DNA from: Pseudorhodobacter sp. MZDSW-24AT | GTDB taxonomy: Bacteria; Pseudomonadota; Alphaproteobacteria; Rhodobacterales; Rhodobacteraceae | Length of the DNA: 64,000 nucleotides | NCBI RefSeq assembly: GCF_002794355.1 | Contig: NZ_PGOI01000007.1 | Span: 248,001 to 312,000, forward strand | Direction: 5' to 3' | In this document: positions 25,424-36,454 of the stretch, in pieces | Numbering within the stretch: the first letter of the stretch is position 1 | Layout of the letters: each line of letters begins with the position of its first letter | Position numbers and translations under genes: made by a program | Notes under the pieces: generated by a model | What the model was told of the DNA's origin: nothing | Seen by the model: the letters and a program-made list of their open reading frames with translations, nothing else | Databases searched by the model: none

Positions 25424-27466
25424 ATGCGCGACCCGCAGCAGCTTTTGCAGGAAATCTTCGGCTTTCCCGGCTTCCGGCCGGGACAGGAAGAGATCGTGCA
25501 AGCCGTGCTCGCGGGGCGCAACACGCTTGCCATCATGCCCACGGGGGGCGGCAAATCGCTGTGTTTCCAACTGCCTGCGCTCTGCCGTGCGGGCGTCACC
25601 GTGGTGATCTCGCCGCTGATCGCGCTGATGCGCGATCAGGTCCGCGCCTTGCGCGCAGCCGGGGTCGAGGCAGGGGCGCTGACCTCGGGCAACACCGATC
25701 AGGAAACCGAGGATGTGTTCACCGCCATCGACGACGGCCGGTTAAAGCTCCTTTACATGGCGCCCGAACGGCTCGCCTCGGGCGGGGCCACGGCGCTGTT
25801 GCGCCGCGCCAATGTCACGCTCATTGCTGTGGACGAGGCGCATTGCGTCAGCCAATGGGGGCATGACTTCCGCCCCGATTACCTGCGCATCGGTGAATTG
25901 CGCCGGGCATTGAACGTGCCTTTGGCCGCCTTTACCGCCACCGCCGATGAAGAAACCCGGGCCGAGATCGTCACCCGCCTGTTCGATGGCACCCCGCCGG
26001 AAACCTTCCTGCGCGGCTTTGACCGTCCGAACATCCACCTTGCCTTTGCCGTCAAGGACAAGCCGCGCGAGCAGATCCTGCGCTTTGCCGCCGCGCGCAA
26101 GGGCCAGTCCGGCATCGTCTACACCGCGTCGCGCGCCCGGACCGAGGTGCTGGCCCAAGCCCTGCGCGAAGCGGGCCACTCCGCCTGCCACTACCACGGC
26201 GGGATGGAGGCCGAAGACCGCCGCCGGGTCGAAATCCGCTTTCAACAGGAAGACGGGCTGATCGTCGTCGCCACCATCGCCTTTGGCATGGGGATCGACA
26301 AACCCGATATCCGCTGGGTCGCCCATGCCGATCTGCCCAAGTCGATTGAAGGCTATTATCAGGAAATCGGCCGTGCCGGGCGCGATGGCGCCGCCGCCGA
26401 AACCCTCACCCTTTACGGCCCCGATGATATCCGCCTCCGCCGCAGCCAGATTGATGAAGGTGCCGCCCCCCCCGACCGCAAGGCCGCCGACCATGGCCGC
26501 CTGAATGCGCTTCTGGGGCTGGCCGAGGCCACCGCCTGCCGCCGTCAGGTGCTCTTGGGCTATTTCGGCGAAAGCTCTGAACCCTGCGGCAATTGCGATC
26601 TGTGCGACCGCCCCGTGGAGGTGTTTGACGCCACCGAATCCGTGCGCAAAGCGCTGTCGGCCATCCTGCGCACCGGGGAATGGTTCGGCGCGGGCCATCT
26701 GATCGACATTCTCACCGGCAACGCCACCGCCAAGGTGCGCGAAAAGGGGCATGACCAACTCCCCACCTTTGCCGTGGGGCGCGATCTTTCGAAACCCGCT
26801 TGGGGCGCGGTGTTTCGCCAGATGATGGGCCGCGATCTGATCCGCCCCGATGCCGACCGTTTTGGCGCCCTGCGGATGACCGATGCTGCCCGCCCCATCC
26901 TGCGCGGCGAGGAGAGCATTTCCTTGCGCCGCGACACCATCACCTCGGCCGTGCCGCGCGTGGCGGTGAAAACGCTGGTCTCTGACGAAGACGCCCCCTT
27001 GCTTTCGGCGCTGAAGGCCAAGCGCCGCGCGCTGGCCGAAGCGCAGGGCGTGCCCGCCTATGTCGTCTTTCCCGACCGCACGCTGATCGAAATGGCCGAA
27101 CGCAAACCGACCAATCTGGATGAGATGGCAGGAGTCACCGGGGTGGGCGCGAAAAAGCTGGAAAGCTATGGCGCCGCCTTCCTTGCCGTCATCAATGGCG
27201 CGACCGAGGCATTGCACCCCGCCCGCCAGCGCCTTGTCGGCCGCCCCTCGGGCCCGATCTATGACCGCTTGGCCGAAGTGCAGCTGTCCCTTCTGCGCGG
27301 GATCGATGGCACGGGCAAGCCGCTGAGCCTGTCCCCCGGCACCTTGCGCCGCATCGCCGAGGCGCGGCCTTCAACCCTGTCGGATCTGGACCGGGTGGGG
27401 GATCTGGGCCCTGCCAAGATCGAGCGTTTTGGCACCGCCTTCCTTGAGGTTCTGCGCGAAGGCTGA
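25424..27466 (+). CDS. recQ: ATP-dependent DNA helicase RecQ
   Basis: A 680-aa 3'-5' helicase. Helicase motifs run in order: Walker A IMPTGGGKSLCFQLP (residue 38 onward), the DEAH box AVDEAHCVSQWGHDFRPDYL, TATADEETR, VATIAFGMGIDKPD and QEIGRAGRDG. The RecQ zinc site is CRRQVLLGYFGE plus CGNCDLCDRP, followed by a winged helix. Two C-terminal helical blocks each look like HRDC domains (LSALKAKRRALAEAQGVP, and SLLRGIDGTGKPLSLSP with GPAKIERFG), one more than in E. coli RecQ. The start at ATG 25424 gives the normal beginning. Confidence 0.96.
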   Translation: MRDPQQLLQEIFGFPGFRPGQEEIVQAVLAGRNTLAIMPTGGGKSLCFQLPALCRAGVTVVISPLIALMRDQVRALRAAGVEAGALTSGNTDQETEDVFTAIDDGRLKLLYMAPERLASGGATALLRRANVTLIAVDEAHCVSQWGHDFRPDYLRIGELRRALNVPLAAFTATADEETRAEIVTRLFDGTPPETFLRGFDRPNIHLAFAVKDKPREQILRFAAARKGQSGIVYTASRARTEVLAQALREAGHSACHYHGGMEAEDRRRVEIRFQQEDGLIVVATIAFGMGIDKPDIRWVAHADLPKSIEGYYQEIGRAGRDGAAAETLTLYGPDDIRLRRSQIDEGAAPPDRKAADHGRLNALLGLAEATACRRQVLLGYFGESSEPCGNCDLCDRPVEVFDATESVRKALSAILRTGEWFGAGHLIDILTGNATAKVREKGHDQLPTFAVGRDLSKPAWGAVFRQMMGRDLIRPDADRFGALRMTDAARPILRGEESISLRRDTITSAVPRVAVKTLVSDEDAPLLSALKAKRRALAEAQGVPAYVVFPDRTLIEMAERKPTNLDEMAGVTGVGAKKLESYGAAFLAVINGATEALHPARQRLVGRPSGPIYDRLAEVQLSLLRGIDGTGKPLSLSPGTLRRIAEARPSTLSDLDRVGDLGPAKIERFGTAFLEVLREG

Positions 27467-27528
27467 CCGCTGGGGGTGGACACTGTCGCGTCACACCATA
27501 TCTTGTCGGCCCAACGAAAGGGCCTGCC

Positions 27529-28323
27529 ATGCTGACCGTGATTTCCCCCGCCAAAAAGCTCAACGAAGTGCCGCAGGCCTTGCCCGACGGCCATCAGATG
27601 ACCGAGCCGGAGTTCGCGGCACAGGCGCTGGAGCTGGCCGCATTGGCACGCGATCTGTCCATCGATCAGTTGCGCAAGCTCAGCCATATCTCGGAACCGC
27701 TGGCCCGATTGAACCAGTCCCGCTTTGCCGCCTTCAGCGCCACGCCTGCGCCCGGCACCATCTATCCGGCGGTGCAGTGCTTTGCGGGCGACACCTATCA
27801 AGGGTTGGAGGTGCGCACGATGTCAGCCCCGGCGCTGGACTGGGCAGCGGGGCATTTGCGCATCCTGTCCGGCCTTTACGGCGTGCTGCGCCCCTTTGAT
27901 GCGATTCAGGCCTATCGGCTTGAAATGGGCAGCCGTCTGGCCAATCCGCAAGGCGCCGATCTTTACGCCTTCTGGGGGCCGCGCCTTGCGCAGGCGCTCA
28001 CCACCCTCGCCGAAGAACAGCAGGCCAAGGCCTTGGTGAACTGCGCCTCCGTCGAGTATTTCGGCGCCGTCGACCGCGCCACCCTGCGCCTGCCGGTCAT
28101 CACGCCGGTGTTTCTGGAAGAGCGGGACGGGCAGGCCAAAACCGTCAGCTTCTGGGCCAAGCGGGCGCGCGGCGCGCTGGCGCGCCATATCTGCGAACAC
28201 CAGCTGACCAACCCCGATGATCTGCGCAGCTTTACCGCAGGCGGCTACAGCCACCGGCCCGATCTGTCAGGCGACGGGCAGATGGTGTTTCAGCGCGCGG
28301 CCCCCAAGGCCGAAGCGGCCTGA
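27529..28323 (+). CDS. yaaA: Peroxide stress protein YaaA
   Basis: A 264-aa protein of the YaaA/DUF328 family, which lowers intracellular free iron during H2O2 stress in E. coli. MLTVISPAKKLNE at the start, PAVQCFAGDTYQGLEV, ILSGLYGVLRPFDAIQAYRLEMG and NCASVEYFGAV are the conserved blocks, including the KxDP-type and GxxRP positions. Length matches the family. It is convergent with the hybrid kinase gene, with 6 bp between stops. No OxyR-type gene is near. Confidence 0.95.
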   Translation: MLTVISPAKKLNEVPQALPDGHQMTEPEFAAQALELAALARDLSIDQLRKLSHISEPLARLNQSRFAAFSATPAPGTIYPAVQCFAGDTYQGLEVRTMSAPALDWAAGHLRILSGLYGVLRPFDAIQAYRLEMGSRLANPQGADLYAFWGPRLAQALTTLAEEQQAKALVNCASVEYFGAVDRATLRLPVITPVFLEERDGQAKTVSFWAKRARGALARHICEHQLTNPDDLRSFTAGGYSHRPDLSGDGQMVFQRAAPKAEAA

Positions 28324-28329
28324 CGCGCC

Positions 28330-30849
28330 TTATCCCGCCGGGGCGAGTGGACGCGTCTCCTTGGGCCAATGCGTCGTCATCACCTCCAGCAAGACCGATC
28401 GGCGCAGCGGTTTGGTCAGATAAAGGTCCAGCCCCGCCGCCAGTATGGCCGCGGCATCCCCTTCCATCGCATGCGCGGTCAGCGCCACGATCGGGACATG
28501 GCCTTGCCCCGCCTCCAGCCCCCGGATGGCCCGCGCAGCCGCGCGCCCATCCATTTCGGGCATCGAAATATCCATGAAAATCAGGTCGGGCCGCCAGTCC
28601 TGATACAGCTCCACCGCCTCGCGCCCGTTGTTGGCAAAGCGCAGATCGATGTCCAGATCCTTCACCATCTTGGCAAAGACAAGCTGATTGGTCCGGTTGT
28701 CCTCGGCCGCCAGCACCCGCATCTGCCGCTGCCCGGCGGGCGGCGCAGCGGCTGGCAAGGGCACCGACAGCTCTTGCAGGTGCCGGTACAGCTCTGACCG
28801 CAGGATCGGCTTTTGCAATATGGCCGCCAGCCCCGCATCGCCGCCCGCCGCTTGCGCGACAAAGGGGTTTGACGACAGCATCACCACCGGCATCTGATGC
28901 CCCGCCGCCCGGATCTGGCGCGCCAGCATCACGCCGTCCATTTCGGGCATCTCGTGATCGGTCACCACCACGTCGAACCCTTCCTCTTGCGCCAGCGTCG
29001 CCAGCGCTTCGGCCCCGCTGCGGCACAGCGTCACCGCGATGCCATGCGGGGTGAGCTGGCGTTCCAGAATGGTGCGGTTGATGAACTGGTCATCCACCAC
29101 CAGCGCGCGGCGCAGCGTGATCGGCAACCGTGCCGCCGGGGCCGCCTCTGACACCGGCAGCGTCAGCCGAAAGCCAAAGCACGCCCCCTTGCCCAAGGTG
29201 CTGTCCACCCAGACCGTGCCATCCATCTTCTCGATCAGCCGCCGCGTGATCGCAAGGCCCAGTCCGGTGCCCTCGAACTTGCGGTTCTGCTGATCCTCCA
29301 CCTGATTGAATTCGCCGAAGATATGCTCAAGGTTCGCCGCCGAGATGCCGATGCCGGTGTCTTCGACGGTCACATGCAAGCTCTGCATCCCCGCGCTGCC
29401 TTCGGGCCCGACCACCCGCACCAGCACATGGCCCTGCTCGGTGAACTTCACCGCATTGCCCATCAGATTGGTCAACACCTGCCGGATGCGCCCCGGGTCG
29501 CCGATGAAGCGCGTGGGCAGGAACATGTCGTAATCGATGATCAGATCAATCCCCTTGGCGCGCGCGCGCGGTTGCAGCAGCATCGCCACCTCATGGATCA
29601 CGCGTTCCAGATCAAAGGGTTCGGGGTGCAGCACCAGCCGCTCGGCTTCGATCTTGGAATAGTCCAGAATGTCGTTGATGATGACCAGCAGCGCCTCGCC
29701 CGAAGATCGGATGGTCTCTGCAAACAGCCGCTGCTCTTCGCTCAGCGCGGTGTCGCACAGCAATTCCGCCATGCCGACCACGCCGTTCATCGGCGTGCGG
29801 ATCTCATGGCTCATATTCGCCAGAAAGGCCGATTTTGCCCGGTTCGCCGCTTCGGCCTGTGCGCGGGCAGCCTCCAGCGCCGCTTGCTGCTCTTTCCAGT
29901 CGGTGATGTCCACCCGCAGCCCGACGCGCCCACCATCGGGCGTGCCTTGCTCCAGCACGCGCAGCCAGCGCCCGTTGGCCAGCTTTTGTTCATGGATCGA
30001 AGAGGGCGCGCGGTGCTGCGCCATCCGCTCGGCCATCCACTCCGCCTCACGCCCCACGGCTTCGGCATATTTGCCGCGCGCCAGACCATGGCGCAGGATT
30101 TCGTCAAAGGTCACGCCGGGGCGCAGGATATCGGCGCTTTCGGGGTGAATGTCGCGGTAGCGTTGGTTGAAGGTCAACAGCCTGTCCTCCCTGTCAAAAA
30201 GCACAAATCCATCGGGGATCGCTTCGATCGCGGCCCAGATCCGCATCTGTTCGGTGATGTCGATCGCCAAGGACACCACGTCGCCATCCCGCGCCCGTCG
30301 GTCCACCAGCCGCAGGTAATTGCCACTGGCCATCTGCACGACAACGGGGGCAATCACCTCGCCCTCCAGCCGGGCCAGCATCCGCGCGACCCAGGCTTCG
30401 GCGCTCTCCGCCTCCAGCCGCACCAGCCTGTGCTCGGCCGCCAGTTGCAGCACCCCGGCATAGCTGATGCCCGGCCCGACCTTCAGCCCCTGAAACGCCC
30501 CTAGATAGGCGCGGTTGGCCGCCACCATCTGCAGGCCGGAATCAAAGACGGCAAAGCCATCCCGAATGGTGTCGATCGAATCCCACAGCCGCCGCTCCGC
30601 CATCACCGCCTGCGTATGCGCCTGCTCCAGCGCCGTGACAAAGCGGGCGTTCTGGCCTTTCAGCGCCTCGGCCTGCGATTGCGCCTCGCGCACGACCGAG
30701 CGCTGCATCACGATTTCATCCGACAGCAGGCGCGCATGCAGCGCCAGCTTCTGGTTGGCGGCGAAAAGTTCGCGGCTTTTCTGCTCCAGCAAACGCTCGG
30801 CCGCCAGTCGGGCGCGCCGCTCTTTTGCCAGTTTCTCCGTCATGTCCAT
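28330..30849 (-). CDS. Hybrid sensor histidine kinase with two receiver domains
   Basis: An 839-aa signalling protein. Residues 1-90 form a long coiled coil ([20 protein letters not shown]). Two PAS-like domains follow (about 90-210 and 215-325; [39 protein letters not shown]). The dimerisation/phosphoacceptor His is H348 in [11 protein letters not shown], and the ATPase domain has NAVKFTE, DTGIGI and GTGLGLAI. Two receiver domains follow, with predicted phosphoacceptors D631 and D760. There is no transmembrane segment, so it senses a cytoplasmic signal. No HPt domain and no output regulator are present beside it; the partner must lie elsewhere. ATG 30849 was preferred over 30843. Confidence 0.93.
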   Translation of the reverse strand: MDMTEKLAKERRARLAAERLLEQKSRELFAANQKLALHARLLSDEIVMQRSVVREAQSQAEALKGQNARFVTALEQAHTQAVMAERRLWDSIDTIRDGFAVFDSGLQMVAANRAYLGAFQGLKVGPGISYAGVLQLAAEHRLVRLEAESAEAWVARMLARLEGEVIAPVVVQMASGNYLRLVDRRARDGDVVSLAIDITEQMRIWAAIEAIPDGFVLFDREDRLLTFNQRYRDIHPESADILRPGVTFDEILRHGLARGKYAEAVGREAEWMAERMAQHRAPSSIHEQKLANGRWLRVLEQGTPDGGRVGLRVDITDWKEQQAALEAARAQAEAANRAKSAFLANMSHEIRTPMNGVVGMAELLCDTALSEEQRLFAETIRSSGEALLVIINDILDYSKIEAERLVLHPEPFDLERVIHEVAMLLQPRARAKGIDLIIDYDMFLPTRFIGDPGRIRQVLTNLMGNAVKFTEQGHVLVRVVGPEGSAGMQSLHVTVEDTGIGISAANLEHIFGEFNQVEDQQNRKFEGTGLGLAITRRLIEKMDGTVWVDSTLGKGACFGFRLTLPVSEAAPAARLPITLRRALVVDDQFINRTILERQLTPHGIAVTLCRSGAEALATLAQEEGFDVVVTDHEMPEMDGVMLARQIRAAGHQMPVVMLSSNPFVAQAAGGDAGLAAILQKPILRSELYRHLQELSVPLPAAAPPAGQRQMRVLAAEDNRTNQLVFAKMVKDLDIDLRFANNGREAVELYQDWRPDLIFMDISMPEMDGRAAARAIRGLEAGQGHVPIVALTAHAMEGDAAAILAAGLDLYLTKPLRRSVLLEVMTTHWPKETRPLAPAG

Positions 30850-30931
30850 GCCGAACCGCCCCACGCCTCGCCCTTCTGAGCAAGGCCCAAGGCCAGACCA
30901 TACGCGCGGCAGGATGAACGCGGGCTTAACA

Positions 30932-30946
30932 TGACAAATCGTGTCA
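30932..30946. promoter_or_regulatory. Inverted repeat TGACA-N5-TGTCA upstream of the A2M gene
   Basis: Perfect 5-bp arms in the 166-bp divergent region between the histidine kinase and the alpha-2-macroglobulin gene, about 70 bp before the latter's start. It has operator-like geometry, but short arms make chance likely. Confidence 0.25.
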
Positions 30947-31015
30947 GCGGGTGCAGCAGACTTGCATGACAGCAGCCGCGCCAGCATCATGCGCGCAGTC
31001 AGGCAGGAGGGTTTC

Positions 31016-34000
31016 ATGCGGCGTTTCGGTCCCATTCTGGCGGCAAGCCTTGCCTTGGCCTTGCCCGGCTTCGCACAGGACACCGCCTTGGTGCCGCAAA
31101 AGCGGGCGGTGCTGGCGCAAGACAGCGACCTGCCCGGGGGCGACATCACGCAGCTTTTCGACACCACGCTCGAGGCTTGCGAACGCGCCTGCCTAAGCAC
31201 ACCGCAATGCACCGCCTTCACCTTCAACAGCCGCAACGGATCCTGCTTTCCCAAGGCCAACCCAGGCCCGGCCGCGCCCTATCTGGGGGCGATCTCGGCG
31301 CAGATCCTGCCCGCCGCAACGGGGGCCGAGGCGCGCGCCAGCGCCCGGCGGGCCGAGTTGCGCTTTGCCTCCGACGCCGACATTGCCGCAGCCCGCGCGC
31401 AGGCCGCAGGTCTGGGCCGCACCCATATGGCCAATGGCCAGCCCAGCGCCGCCCTGTCAGAAGCCGCCGCCGCGGCTGAGGCGCGCGGCGACCTGCCCGC
31501 CGCGATCCGCCTTGCCGGGGCCGCACTGGCCCAGACCGACACGCCCGAGGCTTGGGCCGAATACGCGCGCCTGTCGCTTCTGGCCGCCTATGGCGACGAA
31601 GCCGCAGCGCCCGCCTTGCGCGAACAGGCCTTGCATGCCAGCGTGAACGCCTATCTGCGCGCCGAAGGCGCCGCCTTGCGCCACACCATCCTGATCCCGC
31701 TGGCCACGGCCTTTGAAACGCTGGGCCGCGGGCGTGACAGTGTGGGCGCGCTCCGCCTTGCCCAAGCGCTGCAACCGCGCGACGACACCGCCGCCGCGCT
31801 GGAGGATGCAATCGGCAAATACGGCTTCCGCATCACCGATCATGATGTGCAGGCCGATTCCCTGCGCCCGCGTCTGTGCGCCAATTTCTCCGAAGACCTG
31901 TCGAAGGCGGGCGTGGATTACGAAACCTTTGTCCAGCTGCCGGAACCGGGGCTGACGGTCACCTCGGATGGCTACCGCCAGCTTTGCGTCGAAGGCCTTG
32001 CCCATGGCGCGCGCTATACGGTGACCTTCCGCGAAGGCCTGCCCGCCGCCGATGGGCAGGAACTGGCGAAATCGGTCGCCGTCACCGCCTATGTCCGCGA
32101 CCGTGCCCCCGGCGTGCGCTTTCCGGGCCGCGCCTATGTGCTGCCAAAGGGCGAAGCGGCGGCGATCCCGGTGGAAACCGTCAACACCGATGCGCTCGAC
32201 CTCACGCTCTTTCGCGTGACTGACCGCAACCTGCTGCGCGCCTTCCAGAACGGCTATTTCAGCCAGCCGATTGCCAATTGGCAGGAAGGCGACTTCAACG
32301 GCGAAGTGGGCACGCAGATCTGGCAAGGCAGCGCCACCGTGGGGCTGGATGTCAACCGCGATGTCACCACCCGCCTGCCCTTGGCCGATGCCTTGCGCGG
32401 CCAGCCCGCCGGGGTCTACGCGCTCAAGGCGGCTGTGCCCGGCAAAGACCCCTATGACGTGCCCGCAAGCTGGCAATGGTTCGTGGTGTCGGATCTGGGC
32501 CTCACCTCGCTGTCGGGCGTCGATGGCCTCCATGTCTTTGTGCGCAGCCTTGGCACCGCAGCGGCGAAAACCGGGGCCACGGTCGATCTTTTGTCCACCG
32601 CGAACGAGGTGCTGGGCTCGGCCACCACCGATGCCATGGGCTATGCCCGCTTTGATGCGGGGCTCACGCGCGGCACCGGGGGGGCCGCGCCCGCGCTGAT
32701 CGTGGCGCGCGATGGCGGCGATGATCTGGCCTTTCTCTCGCTGACAGACCCCGAGTTTGACCTGTCGGATCGCGGCGTCGAAGGCCGCGCCGCCGCCCCG
32801 CCGGTGGATGTCTTCCTCACCACCGACCGCGGGGCCTACCGTGCGGGTGAAACCGTCTACGCCACCGCCCTTGCCCGCGATGGCGCCGCCGCCGCCGTGC
32901 CGGGCCTGCCGCTCACCGCGCGGCTCAAGCGCCCCGATGGCGTGGAATATTCCCGCACGCTGGTCGAGGATTCCGGCGCCGGGGGCCATGTCTTTGCCCT
33001 GCCCATCGCAGGCACCGCCCCGCGCGGCGTCTGGCGGCTCGAAGTGCTGGCCGACCCCACCGCCGAACCGCTGACCAGCCGCACCTTTCTGGTCGAGGAT
33101 TTCCTGCCCGAGCGTATCGACTTTGACCTGACGCTGAACACGCCCGATCTGCGGCTGGGCGATCTGCCGACGCTCACCGTCGATGCGCGCTACCTCTTTG
33201 GCGCGCCCGGCGCCGATCTGGCGATCGAAGGCGAGGTGCTGGTGCGCGCCGCGCCCCAGATCGAGGGCTTTGCAGGCTATGTCTTTGGCCCGCATGACGA
33301 ACCCTTTGGCGCGCGCATGGAAACCTTTGGCGGCGACCGCACCGATGCCGCTGGTCTGGCCCTGATCTCGCCGCTTTTGCCCGAGGTCGAGGCCCCGCAG
33401 CACCCGCTCGAGGCGCGCTTTAGCGTCCGCGTCGCCGAAGGCTCGGGCCGCCCGGTGGAACGCCAGCTCACCCAGTTGCTCACCCCCTCCACCCCGATGA
33501 TCGGCGTGCGCCCCCTGTTCGAAGAGGTGGTCGCCGAAGGCAGTGAGGCGCGGTTCAACCTGATCGGCCTTGGCCCCGATGGCAAACCCACCGCCATGGA
33601 CGTGGACTGGCAGATCACCCGGGTCGAGACGAATTACCAGTGGTATCAAAGCTATGGCGCGTGGAACTGGGAGCCTGTCATCACCCGCAGCATCGCCGCC
33701 GAAGGCCGCGCGCAGCTTGGGGCCACCCCGGTCGAGATTGCCGCGCCCGTGCAATGGGGCGAATATGAACTGCGGGTGACCTCTGCCTCCGGCGCGGTCA
33801 CCTCCACCCCCTTCTTCGCGGGCTGGTATGCCCCCGCCGATGTCTCCTCCACCCCCGACACGCTGGAGCTCTCGCTCGACAAACCCGCCTACACGGCAGG
33901 CGACACTGCCACCTTGCGCCTTGTGCCGCGCGCGGCGGGCACCGCCCTTGTCACCGTGCTGTCGAACCGGCTCATCGCCATGCAGGCGGTCGAGGTGCGC

Positions 34001-36454
34001 GAGGGCGAAAACCTCATCTCCTTGCCCGTCACCGAGGATTGGGGCGCGGGCGTCTATGTCACCGCCTCGGTGCTGCGCCCGATGGATGTGGCCGCAGGCC
34101 GCAACCCGGCCCGCGCGCTGGGTCTTGCCCATGCCGCCGTCGATCCCGGCGCACGCCAGCTTGACGTGACGGTGGAAACCCAGATCGAGGCCGCCCCGCG
34201 GGCGCCGCTGGATGTGGCGGTCAACGTGGCAGGCCTTGCCCCGGGCGAAGCGGCCTGGGTCACCATCGCGGCGGTGGATCAGGGCATCCTGAACCTCACC
34301 GCCTTTGCGCCGCCCGATCCTTCGGCGCATTACTTTGGTCAGCGCAAGCTGGGCGTCGGCATCCGCGATGTCTATGGCCGCCTGATCGACGGTCTGAACG
34401 GCGCGCAAGGCAGCGTGCGCTCGGGCGGCGATGCGGGCGCGCAGGCCCGGCTTCAGGCCCCGCCCCCCACCGAAGAACTGGTCGCCTATTTCACCGGTCC
34501 GGTGCAGGTGGGGGCCGATGGCTATGCCCGCACCAGCTTTACCCTGCCCGCTTTCAACGGCAGCGTGAAGATCATGGCGGTGGCGTGGTCGGCCAAAGCC
34601 GTGGGACAGGCGCATGCCGATGTGCTGGTGCGCGATCCCGTCGTTGTCACCGCAAGCCTGCCGCGCTTCCTCGCCCCGGGCGACTCCAGCCGGATGCTTC
34701 TGGAAATCGTCCACGCCACCGGCCCCTCGGGCCGCATGGGGCTGGATGTCACCGCCGAGGGCCTCAGCTTGGGCGCGGTGCCCTCGGGCTTTGACCTTGG
34801 CGATCAGGCCAAAGCCACCTTTGCCATCCCCGTCACCGCCGGGGACGCGGGCCTGCGGACGCTCACCGTCAACCTCACCACGCCCGATGGCAAGCAACTG
34901 GTGAAAACCCTCTCCCTGCCGGTGCAGGCGAATGACCCCGAGGTGGCGCGCACCACTCGCCTGACGCTCGCCCAAGGCCAGACGCTCACGCTGGATGACA
35001 GCCTGTTCGCGGGCCTGTCGCTGGCCTCGGCCAAGGCCAGCATGGCCATCGGCCCCTTGGCCCAGATGGACGCCCCCGGCCTTCTGGCCGCGCTGGACCG
35101 CTACCCCTATGGCTGCACCGAACAGATCACGTCCAAGGCCCTGCCGCTTCTCTACTTCGATCAGGTGGCGCAAGCGATGGACCTGCAAGGCGCGGACAAC
35201 ATCGCCCAGCGCATCGAACAGGCGGTGGCGGAAATCCTGACAAACCAGGGCGCCGAGGGCGGCTTTGGCCTTTGGTCCCCCGGCGCGGGCGATCTGTGGC
35301 TCGATGCCTATGTCACCGATTTCCTCAGCCGCGCCCGCGCCCAAGGCCACGCGGTCCCCGATCAGGCCTTCCGCGCCGCGCTCGATTCCTTGCGCAATCA
35401 GGTGAACTACGCCCCCGACTTCGACGCCTCCACCAATGGCGGCGGCGAAGCCTTGGCCTATGCGCTGATGGTGCTCGCCCGCGAAGGCGCCGCCGCCATC
35501 GGCGATCTGCGCTATTACGCCGATGTCAAGGCCGATGCCTTCGGCACCGCGCTGGCGCAGGCGCAACTGGGGGCCGCGCTGGCAAGCTATGGCGACCAGC
35601 CCCGCGCCGATGCCATGTTCCGCCGCGCCAATGCCCGGCTGATGGAGCTGAGCCGCAGCGAAACCGAACAAAGCTTCCGCGCCGATTACGGCACCCACTT
35701 CCGCGACGCCGCCGCCATCCTCACGCTGGCGGTGGATGCGGACACCCAAGCCCTCAACCGCGACGCGCTGATCCAGCGCATCTCGGGCAACAGCGCGCCC
35801 CTCTCCACCCAAGAGGCGACATGGGCGCTGATGGCCACCCACGCCCTGATCGACCGCCCCGGTCTGGACGGCATCACCCTGAACGGCGGCCCCCTCACCG
35901 GCCCGCTGGTCAAGGTGCTGACCCCCGGCTCTGGCCCGGTCACGGTGCAAAACAGCGGGGCGGATACCCAGCTCACGCTCACCGCTTATGGCACGCCCAG
36001 CGAACCGCAGCCCGCGGGCGGCAATGGCTATGCCATCACCCGCAGCTATTACACGCTGGACGGCGCGCCCACCACGCTCGACAGCGTCCGCACCGGCGAC
36101 CGTCTGGTCACGGTGATCGAGGTCACGCCTTTTGGCAGCGGTGAGGCGCGGCTGATGGTGGCCGATCCCCTCCCCGCCGGGTTCGAGATCGACAATCCCA
36201 ACCTGATCGCGGGCGGGTCCATGGCCAATCTGGACTGGCTCAGCCTCGAATCCGACGTCGCGCACAGCGAATTCCGCCAAGACCGCTTCCTCACCGCCAT
36301 CGACCGCCGCGATGGCAATGCCTTCCGGCTCGCCTATATCGTGCGCGCCATCTCGCCGGGCACATTCCACCACCCCGCCGCCTCGGTCGAGGATATGTTT
36401 CGCCCGTCCTTCCGCGCCCGGTCCGACACAGGGCGGGTGACGATTGCCGAGTGA
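31016..36454 (+). CDS. Bacterial alpha-2-macroglobulin family protein with N-terminal PAN/apple domain
   Basis: An 1812-aa exported protein. The signal peptide is residues 1-20 (ILAASLALALPGFA). It has no lipobox Cys, unlike E. coli YfhM. Residues 35-105 form a PAN/apple domain with four Cys (LEACERACLSTPQCTAF, GSCFPKA). A helical stretch, then the MG-type repeats and bait region, lead to the thioester motif YGCTEQ (Cys1367, Gln1370) in the alpha/alpha toroid domain. Such proteins are thought to trap foreign proteases in the periplasm, and the intact Cys-Gln predicts a working thioester. GGAGG precedes the ATG. pbpC starts inside its stop codon (TGATG), the usual partnership with PBP1C. Confidence 0.93.
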   Translation: MRRFGPILAASLALALPGFAQDTALVPQKRAVLAQDSDLPGGDITQLFDTTLEACERACLSTPQCTAFTFNSRNGSCFPKANPGPAAPYLGAISAQILPAATGAEARASARRAELRFASDADIAAARAQAAGLGRTHMANGQPSAALSEAAAAAEARGDLPAAIRLAGAALAQTDTPEAWAEYARLSLLAAYGDEAAAPALREQALHASVNAYLRAEGAALRHTILIPLATAFETLGRGRDSVGALRLAQALQPRDDTAAALEDAIGKYGFRITDHDVQADSLRPRLCANFSEDLSKAGVDYETFVQLPEPGLTVTSDGYRQLCVEGLAHGARYTVTFREGLPAADGQELAKSVAVTAYVRDRAPGVRFPGRAYVLPKGEAAAIPVETVNTDALDLTLFRVTDRNLLRAFQNGYFSQPIANWQEGDFNGEVGTQIWQGSATVGLDVNRDVTTRLPLADALRGQPAGVYALKAAVPGKDPYDVPASWQWFVVSDLGLTSLSGVDGLHVFVRSLGTAAAKTGATVDLLSTANEVLGSATTDAMGYARFDAGLTRGTGGAAPALIVARDGGDDLAFLSLTDPEFDLSDRGVEGRAAAPPVDVFLTTDRGAYRAGETVYATALARDGAAAAVPGLPLTARLKRPDGVEYSRTLVEDSGAGGHVFALPIAGTAPRGVWRLEVLADPTAEPLTSRTFLVEDFLPERIDFDLTLNTPDLRLGDLPTLTVDARYLFGAPGADLAIEGEVLVRAAPQIEGFAGYVFGPHDEPFGARMETFGGDRTDAAGLALISPLLPEVEAPQHPLEARFSVRVAEGSGRPVERQLTQLLTPSTPMIGVRPLFEEVVAEGSEARFNLIGLGPDGKPTAMDVDWQITRVETNYQWYQSYGAWNWEPVITRSIAAEGRAQLGATPVEIAAPVQWGEYELRVTSASGAVTSTPFFAGWYAPADVSSTPDTLELSLDKPAYTAGDTATLRLVPRAAGTALVTVLSNRLIAMQAVEVREGENLISLPVTEDWGAGVYVTASVLRPMDVAAGRNPARALGLAHAAVDPGARQLDVTVETQIEAAPRAPLDVAVNVAGLAPGEAAWVTIAAVDQGILNLTAFAPPDPSAHYFGQRKLGVGIRDVYGRLIDGLNGAQGSVRSGGDAGAQARLQAPPPTEELVAYFTGPVQVGADGYARTSFTLPAFNGSVKIMAVAWSAKAVGQAHADVLVRDPVVVTASLPRFLAPGDSSRMLLEIVHATGPSGRMGLDVTAEGLSLGAVPSGFDLGDQAKATFAIPVTAGDAGLRTLTVNLTTPDGKQLVKTLSLPVQANDPEVARTTRLTLAQGQTLTLDDSLFAGLSLASAKASMAIGPLAQMDAPGLLAALDRYPYGCTEQITSKALPLLYFDQVAQAMDLQGADNIAQRIEQAVAEILTNQGAEGGFGLWSPGAGDLWLDAYVTDFLSRARAQGHAVPDQAFRAALDSLRNQVNYAPDFDASTNGGGEALAYALMVLAREGAAAIGDLRYYADVKADAFGTALAQAQLGAALASYGDQPRADAMFRRANARLMELSRSETEQSFRADYGTHFRDAAAILTLAVDADTQALNRDALIQRISGNSAPLSTQEATWALMATHALIDRPGLDGITLNGGPLTGPLVKVLTPGSGPVTVQNSGADTQLTLTAYGTPSEPQPAGGNGYAITRSYYTLDGAPTTLDSVRTGDRLVTVIEVTPFGSGEARLMVADPLPAGFEIDNPNLIAGGSMANLDWLSLESDVAHSEFRQDRFLTAIDRRDGNAFRLAYIVRAISPGTFHHPAASVEDMFRPSFRARSDTGRVTIAE

